A DNA stretch of 64,000 nucleotides, taken from Thermoplasmata archaeon. GTDB lineage: Archaea; Thermoplasmatota; Thermoplasmata; Lutacidiplasmatales; UBA184. The notes beneath the pieces are model-generated. The model saw nothing but the letters and a program-made list of their open reading frames with translations. It did not search any database and was not told where the DNA came from. The stretch covers positions 105,561 through 169,560 of the forward strand of contig JAKAUN010000008.1 of NCBI GenBank assembly GCA_021817605.1. Reading direction: 5' to 3'. The translations under genes and the position numbers were made by a program. Of the stretch, positions 1 to 8,469 are shown one piece after another; position 1 is the stretch's first letter, and every line of letters begins with the position of its first letter.

Positions 1-12
1 CGTCAGGAGCCG

Positions 13-1098
13 TCACGAGAGATACGCCTCCGCCCACGCGGGCATCGGGACGAGCTCGGGAGCGATCTCGGAGGGTACCGCGGAGGGCTGGTCGGTCCAG
101 GCCGGAACGATCGGGTCGAACCCTCCGCCCGCGGCGAGGAGCGCCGAGCCCTGGGAGGAGAGCAGGAGATGGAGGAACGCGACCCCGAGCGACGCGTTGG
201 GCGCGTCGATCGGCACGGTCGCCGCGAACAGGATCGGGGCGGCGCGGACGACGCTCAGTCCCCCGGCGGCATTGACGATGGCCGTGGAGAGGCCCGCGTA
301 GTCGGCGAGGGCGGCCGCGCTCGTCGCCTCGAGCCCGACGATCGGATCGAAGGCGACGTAGGCGAGGTGGTGGGAGACCGCGTAGGATCGATAGGTGAGA
401 AGGGCGCTCACGCTGCCGGTGGCGAGCAGCTCGGCGGCCTGCGACTCGACGGCGACGTAGGTCGTCGAGGGGTTCGGCCTCGCGAAGCCTCCCGGGGCCC
501 CGGAGTAGAACCGCCCGTAGATCGACGTGAGGTTTCCTCCGTAGAGGAGGCCCTGGAGCTCGAGGCTGAAGATCTCGTTGTAGCCGTTCGGGTCGATCGA
601 GGCGTTCCAGACGGCGAGCGGGGCCCCTTGGGACCCGGTCGTCGCGGCGAGGAGCTTCGCGCCCCAGTTCGAGCTGTTGACCCCCTGGAAGGCTCCGAGG
701 CCCGGGTCGTAGGCGAGGACCTCGGGGGTCGAGGCGAAGACGACCTCGTAGCCGGCCGCCCCGGGCTCGAGGACGGAGGGGACGAGGCGGAAGTCGGCGA
801 CCGCGGCGAGGTCCGCCGCACCGCCGAGGAGGGCGATCTGGTCGACCACCGAGAGCGAGCCGGTGTAGAGCTGGGCGGCCGACGGGCTCGAGACCCCGGG
901 GGTCTCCCGCGCGAGCTCGGAGGCCAGCTCGGGGAACTGGGGAGTGAGCGTCCCCGCGGCGAGGAGGCTGAGGGTCCCCGCCGACGCGCCGGCGCCGGGG
1001 CCGATCGTGCTGCCCGCGACGCCGGCGCCGGCGACCGCCACGAGGAAGGCGAGGAGGACGACCACCGACCGGGGCAGCACGATGTGGGGGATTCCCAC
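13..1098 (-). CDS. Extracellular solute-binding protein, molybdate/tungstate (WtpA/ModA)-like
   Basis: N-terminal hydrophobic signal/anchor, then SLLAAGTLTPQFPELASELARE and a C-terminal PAWAEAYLS; overall SBP organisation. Confidence 0.6.
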   Translation of the reverse strand: MGIPHIVLPRSVVVLLAFLVAVAGAGVAGSTIGPGAGASAGTLSLLAAGTLTPQFPELASELARETPGVSSPSAAQLYTGSLSVVDQIALLGGAADLAAVADFRLVPSVLEPGAAGYEVVFASTPEVLAYDPGLGAFQGVNSSNWGAKLLAATTGSQGAPLAVWNASIDPNGYNEIFSLELQGLLYGGNLTSIYGRFYSGAPGGFARPNPSTTYVAVESQAAELLATGSVSALLTYRSYAVSHHLAYVAFDPIVGLEATSAAALADYAGLSTAIVNAAGGLSVVRAAPILFAATVPIDAPNASLGVAFLHLLLSSQGSALLAAGGGFDPIVPAWTDQPSAVPSEIAPELVPMPAWAEAYLS

Positions 1099-1121
1099 AT
1101 CGCTAAAGGCCTGTCGGAGGG

Positions 1122-1514
1122 CTAGAGCTCCGCGCGTCGCTCGGGCGGAGCGTAGCGGAAGTAGACCCGCCCGACGACGTGCGCGAGGTCGACCTCGCCG
1201 AAGGAACGGCTGTCGCGGGTCGGGCCCGGTGCGTCCGAGAGGGTCGTCACCCAGGTCGTGGGAGGCGGAGGATCCGTCGCGGAGCGCACGGCCGCGACGC
1301 GCTTGACCAGCCAGCGGTCCTCCCGCTCGGGATCGACGACAACGACCAGCTCGCCGGCCCGGGGGGCGCGGAGGCGGTAGGCTGCCGTATCGACCCTCAG
1401 CCGGTCGCCGGGCAGGAGCGTGGGGACCATGCTCTGGTCCCGGACGACGACCCGGCGGCTGCGGGCCCAGCGCCGGAGGCGTTCCACCGCCGAGGCCTCC
1501 TTGCCCTGCGGCAC
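1122..1514 (-). CDS. sodX: S24/S26-family signal-peptidase-like protease, probable Ni-SOD maturation protease
   Basis: VVVRDQSMVPTLLPGDRLRVDTAAYRLRAPRAGELVVVVDPE...WLVKRVAAV has the S26 Ser-Met and Lys boxes; divergent neighbour of a Ni-SOD gene; GTG start chosen by inspection. Confidence 0.7.
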   Translation of the reverse strand: MPQGKEASAVERLRRWARSRRVVVRDQSMVPTLLPGDRLRVDTAAYRLRAPRAGELVVVVDPEREDRWLVKRVAAVRSATDPPPPTTWVTTLSDAPGPTRDSRSFGEVDLAHVVGRVYFRYAPPERRAEL

Positions 1515-1544
1515 CTTTATCCCACCTCCCTGGCTCGGCGCGCC

Positions 1545-2078
1545 ATGCTCGCCCGAGCCATCCCTCGCGCCCTCTTCGAACGTTTGGTGGACTCCCTCAG
1601 GCCCCCGCGGGAGGTCTACGCCCACTGCGACATCCCCTGCGGCATCTACGACCCCCACGAAGCGCAGATCTCGGCCCTCACCGTCCTCAGGATGGACCAG
1701 CTCATCGCCGAGCTCGCAGCCCCGGCCGCCGACGCGAAGGCCGAGGAGCGCTCGGCGTACGCCTCCAAGCTCGCGCGCTACACCCTCGTCAAGGAGCAGC
1801 ACGCCGAGCGGGTCAAGCACGAGGTCCGGGTGATCTGGGGGGACTACTTCACCGCCGACCACGCGAAGCAGCATCCCCAGCTGGGGGAGCTCACGAACAA
1901 GATCCTCAAGCAGGCGAGCAAGGCCCGACAGGGCACGAGCGTCTCGGACGCCCAGGCGCTGCTCAAGCTCCTCCACGAGTTCTCCGAGGTGTTCTGGAAG
2001 ACGAAGGGCGCGCAGACCAAGCTCCAGCCCTCGCTCCAGAAGTCCGGCGGGGAGATCGTCGTACCCGTTAGCGCGTGA
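1545..2078 (+). CDS. sodN: Nickel-containing superoxide dismutase (proenzyme)
   Basis: Ni-hook motif HCDIPCGIYDPHEAQ after a ~26-aa leader, helical C-terminal domain; TATA-like ctttat ~27 nt upstream of ATG. Confidence 0.9.
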   Translation: MLARAIPRALFERLVDSLRPPREVYAHCDIPCGIYDPHEAQISALTVLRMDQLIAELAAPAADAKAEERSAYASKLARYTLVKEQHAERVKHEVRVIWGDYFTADHAKQHPQLGELTNKILKQASKARQGTSVSDAQALLKLLHEFSEVFWKTKGAQTKLQPSLQKSGGEIVVPVSA

Positions 2079-2112
2079 GCTGCCGCACGAGGGCGGTGCG
2101 GCCGGGCGGCGG

Positions 2113-3639
2113 ATGACCGAGTCGCTGCCGCTGGACGGCCGCTCGCTCACCCTCGAGCAGTTCCTCGCCGTCACGCGGGGCGGCTGCGCGGTCTCGCTGA
2201 CCCCGGGCTCGATCGCGGCCCTGGCGAGCTCGCGACGGGCCGTCGAGCGTGCCGTCGCCGCCGGGCGGGCCGTCTACGGGGTCACCACCGGCTTTGGCGC
2301 CCTCTCCGAGGTCGTCGTCCCCTCGGCGCGTCTCAAGGAGCTCCAGGTCTCCCTCGTGCGCAGCCATGCGAGCGGCACCGGCCCGGCCCTCGGCAGCGAC
2401 GTCGTCCGCGGCATGCTCCTCCTCCGGCTCAACTCGCTCGCCCGGGGCCTCTCGGGGGTCCGCGTCGAGCTAGCCGAAAGGCTTGCCGAACTTCTCAACC
2501 GTGGCCTCACGCCCTACGTTCCCGAGCAGGGGTCGGTCGGGGCCTCGGGAGACCTCGCCCCTCTCGCCCATCTCGCCCTCGCCGTCCTGGGAGAAGGGGC
2601 GTTCGTGGAGCGGGACGGCACCGCGCGGCCCGCGCGCGAGCTCCTCGAGCGGGAAGGGTTGTCCCCCGTCGAGCTCGTCGAGAAGGAGGGGGTCTCGCTC
2701 CTCAACGGGACCTCGCTCATGGCGAGCTATCTTGCCCTCGGCGTCGCGGACGCCCGCGAGCTGCTGGACGGGGCGACGGTCGCCGCCGCGATGGCGTTCG
2801 ACGCCCTTCAGGGTTCGCCGGGATCGCTCGACGACAGGCTCGGAGAGGCGCGCAACGCCCCGGAGGAGCGAAGCGTCGCACGCAGCCTCCGTGCCCTCCT
2901 CGAGGGGAGCGGACTCGCGGTAGCCCACTCCCGCTGGAGCGGCCAGGACCCCTACACGCTCCGCTGCCTCCCCCAGGTCCTCGGGGCGGTCCGGGTCGCC
3001 CTCGGCTTGGCCGAGAGCGTGGCGTCGCGCGAGCTCAACGCGGTCTCGGACAACCCTCTCGTCTTCGAGGGCGACGACTTCGTGAGCGGCGGCAACTTCC
3101 ACGGGCAGAGCCTGGCCTTCGCCCTCGACGCGCTCGCCCTCGCGGTGCAGTACCTCGCCGGCTTCTCCGAGCGGCGAACGGCCCGCCTCGTGCACCCCGC
3201 GCTCAACCGCGGCCTTCCTGCCTTCCTCGCGCCGGAGCCGGGAGTCTCGAGCGGGTTCATGGTCCCCCAGTACCTCGCCGCGGCGCTGGTGAACGAGAAC
3301 ACGGCCCTCGTCCATCCGGCGAGCGCGACCAGCCTTCCGACCTCCGCGGACCAGGAGGACTACGTCAGCATGGGTGCCTGGGCCGGGGCGAAGCTGCATC
3401 GCGTGCTGGCGAACGCCCGACGCGTGGTCGCCGTCGAGTGGCTGGTCGCCGGCGCGGCGCTCGAGCATCGTCGCCCGAAGGCAGGCGGACGGGGCTCGGA
3501 GGCAGCGCTGCGCGCCCTGCGCAGCCGCGTCGGGCCCTGGGAGCGGGACCGCAGCCCGGCACCGGACATCGCCAAGGTCGCCGACGCTCTCGCGCGGGGG
3601 GAGCTCGTCCGCGAGGTGCGCGCCGCCGTCCCGTTCTAG
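2113..3639 (+). CDS. hutH: Histidine ammonia-lyase
   Basis: YGVTTGFGALS, MIO motif GSVGASGDLAPLAHLAL, SDNPLVF, QEDYVSMG. Confidence 0.95.
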   Translation: MTESLPLDGRSLTLEQFLAVTRGGCAVSLTPGSIAALASSRRAVERAVAAGRAVYGVTTGFGALSEVVVPSARLKELQVSLVRSHASGTGPALGSDVVRGMLLLRLNSLARGLSGVRVELAERLAELLNRGLTPYVPEQGSVGASGDLAPLAHLALAVLGEGAFVERDGTARPARELLEREGLSPVELVEKEGVSLLNGTSLMASYLALGVADARELLDGATVAAAMAFDALQGSPGSLDDRLGEARNAPEERSVARSLRALLEGSGLAVAHSRWSGQDPYTLRCLPQVLGAVRVALGLAESVASRELNAVSDNPLVFEGDDFVSGGNFHGQSLAFALDALALAVQYLAGFSERRTARLVHPALNRGLPAFLAPEPGVSSGFMVPQYLAAALVNENTALVHPASATSLPTSADQEDYVSMGAWAGAKLHRVLANARRVVAVEWLVAGAALEHRRPKAGGRGSEAALRALRSRVGPWERDRSPAPDIAKVADALARGELVREVRAAVPF

Positions 3640-3671
3640 CCGACCCGGAGATCCCCGGGGGCGACGGCGGG

Positions 3672-4415
3672 CTAGAGGGCGGCGGGACTTTTCGCCTCGG
3701 GCTTGTCCGAGATGACGACCTTGTGGGAGGTGAACCGGACGACCTCCCCGCAGCTGGGGCAGCCGTACTCGCTGAGCCCGCGGTGGCGCAGCGTGGTGCG
3801 GCAGCGAGGGCACGGGATCGGTTGCGCGGTCATGTACGCGGCGAGGAGCTCCTGCGAGCGGCGATCGCTCGACGGCGCGGCGTTGCGCCTTACCGTCGGC
3901 GCCGGGGGACTCGGCGTGGGAGGCGGCGCCGGCGGGGGGGCGGCGTGGCTCGCCTGCGGCCTTTCGGCGAGGTTGCGCGGCGTGAACAGTCTCCCGCAGT
4001 GCGGGCAGACCGAAAGGCTCGGAGAGGCCGAGGCGGCGAGCGCCACATGGCAGGACGGGCAGAGCGACTTGAGGCCGCCTCCCTGGACGACAGGCGGAGG
4101 GGCGTGGAGCGGAGGGCCGAGGTCGACCTGCGGTCGTGCCACGGGTCCCGGCGCTGCTGCGCGCGGGTCGACGGGCGGCGGTGGCAGCTTCCAGACGGTC
4201 GCCGTCACGGGGACCCATCGGACCACCCGACGGGCCGGATCGTAGGCCATCGCGGTCCCCGGCCGGGTGAGCTCCTCGACCAGGAGCTTCTCCACCTTGC
4301 GGGGCCTCCAGGAGAGCGCCGCGGCGAGGCCCGGCACGCTCGTCTCCCTGAGGGAGCGCACCGTGCTGCGAAGGGCCTCCGCGTCGTGGGTGCTGGACCG
4401 GAAGAGCGAGACCAT
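3672..4415 (-). CDS. Multi-zinc-ribbon protein of unknown function with Pro-rich linkers
   Basis: CPSCHVAL...CPHCGRLF and CPRCRTTL...CPSCGEVV ribbons; N-terminal wHTH-like RKVEKLLVEELTR. Confidence 0.6.
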   Translation of the reverse strand: MVSLFRSSTHDAEALRSTVRSLRETSVPGLAAALSWRPRKVEKLLVEELTRPGTAMAYDPARRVVRWVPVTATVWKLPPPPVDPRAAAPGPVARPQVDLGPPLHAPPPVVQGGGLKSLCPSCHVALAASASPSLSVCPHCGRLFTPRNLAERPQASHAAPPPAPPPTPSPPAPTVRRNAAPSSDRRSQELLAAYMTAQPIPCPRCRTTLRHRGLSEYGCPSCGEVVRFTSHKVVISDKPEAKSPAAL

Positions 4416-4711
4416 CCCCCAAGCTTCCCGCCGGCCCACAAAAAGAACCTATCGTTCCAGAAGCAGCACGGGGAAGGCACCGGCGGGGCGCCCCCGGTCT
4501 CGTGGACCATGCCACCAAGGCATCGTCCCGTCGGTGCCCGAGGCCATAGCAACTAGGCGGACGGTCGACTATATACCTCACGTCAAAGGTGGAAAACGGG
4601 TGGCGCCGGGGTAGGTTTCCCGAGCGGCCGAGGGTTCATCTACCCGAGCGGAAAGGTCCGTTTGTAGCGGGGCACCGGCCGGGAACCGGTCCGCAGAGAG
4701 GGGTGGGCTCG

Positions 4712-5152
4712 ATGCCGTTCTTCGCCGCGCCGGGAGGACCCTCCGCCGTCGGCGCGGGCGAGGCGGAGAACCCCCCGGTCGTTCTCCTGGTCCGCGACGA
4801 CGATTTGCGGCTGCTCATCCGCGGGGTCCTCACGCTCTACCGCTACCCCGTGGCACTGGAGGGCAGCAGCCCGGAGTCGCTGCGACGGCTCGGCCCTCTC
4901 GAGCAGCCCACCGTGCTCATCCTGGACGCAGGCGACGGGAGCGGAACCTGGCGGGAGGACCTCGCCCAGACGCTCCGCGAGAGCCCGCAACTTCGCGCGG
5001 TCGTGCTTTTCCCCGCAGGTGCGGAGGCATCGCGGGCGGAGGCCGAGGCGCTCGGAGCGCGCGCCACGGTCGTCCGGCCGGTGGTCCTTCGCGAGCTCGT
5101 CGCGGCGATCCGCGCGGCCATCGAAGGCTCCTCGGGCTCGGCCCCGGGCTAG
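4712..5152 (+). CDS. Response-regulator receiver-like protein (stand-alone)
   Basis: VVLLVRDDDLRLLIRGVL...PTVLILDAGD...VVRPVVLRELVAAI; the usual Lys before Pro is Arg. ORF open from GTG 4589, ATG 4712 preferred. Confidence 0.5.
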   Translation: MPFFAAPGGPSAVGAGEAENPPVVLLVRDDDLRLLIRGVLTLYRYPVALEGSSPESLRRLGPLEQPTVLILDAGDGSGTWREDLAQTLRESPQLRAVVLFPAGAEASRAEAEALGARATVVRPVVLRELVAAIRAAIEGSSGSAPG

Positions 5153-5236
5153 GATCGGGCCGTTGCTCCGACCCTGCGAACGCCGGCAGCCGCCCGAACC
5201 ATTCGGGCAGTCCCCCTCCCCGCGGGCCCGACACGA

Positions 5237-6355
5237 CTAGCGCTTCCCGCGGACAGAGCCGTGAGCCGGCCAGCCAAGAGAGGAGAGGATCTTCTCCGTG
5301 GCCCGTGGCAGCGGGAGCCGTTCGAGATCCTTGGGGGTCGCCCACCTTCGGGTCGGCGTTGGCCCGACCGGCCCGGGATTGCCCGCCCGAAAGACGTGGA
5401 GCTCGACCGTGAAGTGGCTGTAGCCGTGGCGCACGATCCCGGCGGACGAAAGAGTCCCCGGTTCGACCCCGAGCTCCTCGCGCAGCTCTCGTCGTGCCGC
5501 CTGTTCCGGCGTTTCCCCGGGCTCGATCTTGCCGCCGGGAAACTCCCAAAGCCCCCCCAGCAGCCCCGACGACGGTCGACGCTGGAGCAGGAGCCGTCCC
5601 TTCCGCTCCAGCACCACGACCGCCGCTCGGACGTGGGGCCGTCGTCTCGCCGCCGGGACACGGGGAAGGGTCGCAGGGTCCTCGAGCTCCCTCCGAGCGC
5701 GACAGTGACGCGCGACCGGACAGATGCCGCAGCGGGGCGCGGCGGCAGTGCAGATCGTCTCGCCGAGCTCCATGACGGCCTCGTTGAAGTCGGCGGCCCG
5801 CTCGTCCGGGAGGACCGACGCGAGCCGGCTCTCGAGCCGGGAGCGGACCGCCGCGGAGCTGACGAGCCCCTCCTCCCGGGTCCACCTCGCCGCCACGCGC
5901 AGCCCGTTCGCCTCGAGGGCGACCACGGGGAGGCCGAAAGCCAGGGACGCCACGGCCCGGGCGGTGTACGGTCCTACGCCAGGCAGCCTCTCGAGCCCCT
6001 CCACGGTGGAGGGCAGACGACCTTCCTGGTCGCGGACGAGCACGCGGGCCGCCTGACGCAGGCGTCGCGCCCTTCCGTAGTAGCCGGCTCCCTGCCAGAA
6101 CTTGAGGACCTCGGCCTCCGAGGCCCGGGCGAGGGCCCGGACGGTAGGGAACCTTCGGACGAACCGCTCGAAGTAGGGTCTCGCCTGCTCGACGCGGGTC
6201 TGCTGGAGCAGCACTTCGGAGACCCAGACACGGTACGGGTCGCGGGCGGAGCGCCAGGGGAGGGGCCGGCGATGAGTGCCGAACCACCGCAGAAGGTCGT
6301 AGGCGAGACGAGGCGAAACTCCCGAAGAGGTGCCGGCGCGCCGGGCCGGGCTCAT
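5237..6355 (-). CDS. mutY: A/G-specific adenine glycosylase with C-terminal Nudix-like domain
   Basis: VWVSEVLLQQTRVEQ, LPGVGPYTARAVASLAF, C-x6-C-x2-C-x5-C FeS loop, GGLWEFPGGKIEPGETPEQAARRELREELG. Confidence 0.9.
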   Translation of the reverse strand: MSPARRAGTSSGVSPRLAYDLLRWFGTHRRPLPWRSARDPYRVWVSEVLLQQTRVEQARPYFERFVRRFPTVRALARASEAEVLKFWQGAGYYGRARRLRQAARVLVRDQEGRLPSTVEGLERLPGVGPYTARAVASLAFGLPVVALEANGLRVAARWTREEGLVSSAAVRSRLESRLASVLPDERAADFNEAVMELGETICTAAAPRCGICPVARHCRARRELEDPATLPRVPAARRRPHVRAAVVVLERKGRLLLQRRPSSGLLGGLWEFPGGKIEPGETPEQAARRELREELGVEPGTLSSAGIVRHGYSHFTVELHVFRAGNPGPVGPTPTRRWATPKDLERLPLPRATEKILSSLGWPAHGSVRGKR

Positions 6356-6425
6356 TTCCCGGTCTCCAGACGAAACACATGCTTAAAACGGGTGAACTCC
6401 TCGAATTTTCGAGGGGGGAAGCAAC

Positions 6426-6800
6426 GTGGGCGAACGTTGGGACCCGATCAGTGTGGACGACTCGACGTTCGAGGCGGAGGTGATCCGCTCTCGCCTGCCG
6501 GTCGTCGTCGACTTCTACGCCGAGTGGTGCGCTCCCTGTCGGATCGTCGAACCGACGCTGCGCGACCTCTCGCATCGCTTGACCGGCCGCGTGAAGTTCG
6601 CCAAGGTCAATGTCGACGAGGTGGAGGTCGTCACCCGCTCCTTCGGGATCCAGGCGATCCCGACCTACCTGTTCGTCGAGGCCGGGGCCGAGAAGGGGCG
6701 CGAGGTCGGACCGATCGACCCGGTGGCGTTCCGTGCGGTGCTGCGGCGCTACTTTGCCGGCACGGCCGGTCCTAGTGGCGGAACACCCGCCAGCCGGTGA
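6426..6800 (+). CDS. Thioredoxin-family protein (CAPC active site)
   Basis: PVVVDFYAEWCAPCRIVEPTL...VKFAKVNVDEVEVVTRSFGIQAIPTYLFV. Confidence 0.9.
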   Translation: MGERWDPISVDDSTFEAEVIRSRLPVVVDFYAEWCAPCRIVEPTLRDLSHRLTGRVKFAKVNVDEVEVVTRSFGIQAIPTYLFVEAGAEKGREVGPIDPVAFRAVLRRYFAGTAGPSGGTPASR

Positions 6801-8331
6801 AGTACATCGAGATCCCGTAGCGCTCCGCGGCCGCGATCACTTCCGGGTCGCGGAGGCTGCCTCCGGGCTGGATGATCGCCGTCACCCCGGCGCGGCCGGC
6901 AGCCTCTACCCCGTCGGAGAACGGGAAGAACGCATCCGACGCGAGGACCGAACCCTTCGCGCGGGGCCCCGCGACCTCGCAGGCGAGCTCGACCGCTTTG
7001 ACCCGCGTGGGCTGTCCGGAGCCGATCCCGACGGTGGTCCTGCCGCGAGCGAGGACGATGGCGTTCGACTTGGCGTGCCGGACGACCTCCCAGGCGAACG
7101 CGAGCGAGGCGAGGGTCCCGGCATCGGCCGGGGGACCCGTCACCAGCCGTAGGCGGTCAAACTCGAGGGGCCGCCGGTCCGGCTCCTGGACGAGAAGACG
7201 ACCGAGGGCGCTCCTTGCCTCCCAGCCGGGGGCCGTCGCCTCGCCCGGGTCGAGCCGGAGGAGCTTCACCTTCTTGCGGCTGGCGAGCCGCTCGAGAGCA
7301 CCCTCCTGGAACTCCGGAGCGGCGAGCAGGTCGACGAAGACCCCCCTGACTGCTTCCACGTCCTCCGCCGTCACGGGGCGGTTGGTCGCGATCGCGCATC
7401 CGTAGCGTGCCACCGGGTCGGTGGCGACAGCTCCCTCGAGCGCGGCTCTCAGGGTCGACGCGCTCGCCGCCCCGCAGGGCGTCGCATGCTTGACCACGGC
7501 CGCGGAGGGGTCGGAGAAGGAGGCCGCGATGCGGGCCGCCGCGTCCAGGTCCAGCAGGTTGGTGAACGACGGAGGATCGCCCTTGACGAGCTCGAAAGGT
7601 TCCGGCATCGTGGCGAACGGTCCGGTACCCCCGGGAAGGTAGCAGGCCGCCTTCTGGTGCGGGTTCTCCCCGTACCGCAGCGAGAGCTCGTCACGGTGCC
7701 AGAGGGCCACCCGTGGAAACGGTTCCCCGCTCTCGCCAAGTCCGCTCGCGATCGCCGCGTCGTACTGGGCGGTCCTCTCAAAGGCCCGGATGGCCAGGTC
7801 CCGTCGGGTGGCCGAGGAAACCCGGCCGCCGCGACTTCGGAGCTCGTCCAACAGCGGCGTGTACTGGGTGGGGTCGCTCAGGATGGTGACGTAGGCATGG
7901 TTCTTCGCCGCCGCGCGGGCGAGGCTGACCCCCCCGATATCGACGAACTCCTCGCGATCAGGAGCGGCCGGGGCCTCCGCGACCCGGCGTTCGAACGGAT
8001 AGAAATTGACCACGACAAGGTCGATCGGGAGGATCATCCGCTGTGCCAACTCCTCGAGGCCGGCGCGTGTCCGCGACGCCAGGATGCCCCCGAAGACAGC
8101 AGGGTGCAGCGTCTTCACCCGCCCGTCGAACCAGGAGCCGACCCCGGTGATCTCCTCGAGCGGCCTTGCGGCAACGGACCGTTTCGAGAGATGTGCTCGG
8201 GTGCCGCCGGTGGCCCAGAGGTCTATGCCCAACGAGGCCAGCTCCTGGGCTAGGTCGGCAATACCGGTCTTGTCGTCTACCGCGAGCAGCGCGCGCTCGA
8301 GCCGGACCTCTCCCGGGCCTTTGGACGACAC
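6772..8331 (-). CDS. purH: Bifunctional IMP cyclohydrolase / AICAR transformylase
   Basis: DKTGIADLAQELASLGIDLWATGGT...GRVKTLHPAVFGGIL...LRYGENPHQKAACY...VKHATPCGAA...SDAFFPFSDGVEAA...IQPGGSLRDPEVI. Confidence 0.95.
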   Translation of the reverse strand: MSSKGPGEVRLERALLAVDDKTGIADLAQELASLGIDLWATGGTRAHLSKRSVAARPLEEITGVGSWFDGRVKTLHPAVFGGILASRTRAGLEELAQRMILPIDLVVVNFYPFERRVAEAPAAPDREEFVDIGGVSLARAAAKNHAYVTILSDPTQYTPLLDELRSRGGRVSSATRRDLAIRAFERTAQYDAAIASGLGESGEPFPRVALWHRDELSLRYGENPHQKAACYLPGGTGPFATMPEPFELVKGDPPSFTNLLDLDAAARIAASFSDPSAAVVKHATPCGAASASTLRAALEGAVATDPVARYGCAIATNRPVTAEDVEAVRGVFVDLLAAPEFQEGALERLASRKKVKLLRLDPGEATAPGWEARSALGRLLVQEPDRRPLEFDRLRLVTGPPADAGTLASLAFAWEVVRHAKSNAIVLARGRTTVGIGSGQPTRVKAVELACEVAGPRAKGSVLASDAFFPFSDGVEAAGRAGVTAIIQPGGSLRDPEVIAAAERYGISMYFTGWRVFRH

Positions 8332-8469
8332 TCGCCCTTACCCCGAGGAGCGAACGGAACCAAACGATAACGTTCGCGGGCCCCTCCGAGAGTCTGCCCT
8401 CCAGCGGAGCTCGGCCACACTTCTATATACGACGAGTTCGGATATTCATCGGCCCGTCGGGGTTGGTCG

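Noticed and set aside
2470-4581. 703-aa minus-strand ORF antisense to hutH
   Set aside because: High-GC antisense artefact: Arg/Gly/Pro-rich low-complexity translation opposite a clear hutH; same for many other long antisense ORFs (e.g. 11992..13899, 43886..46366, 47515..50994, 54917-56449 region).
4600-4690. tRNA-like element in the leader upstream of the receiver gene (gtttcccgagcggcc resembles a Leu/Ser D-arm)
   Set aside because: No matching acceptor stem, anticodon arm or TTCGANTC T-loop could be assembled.
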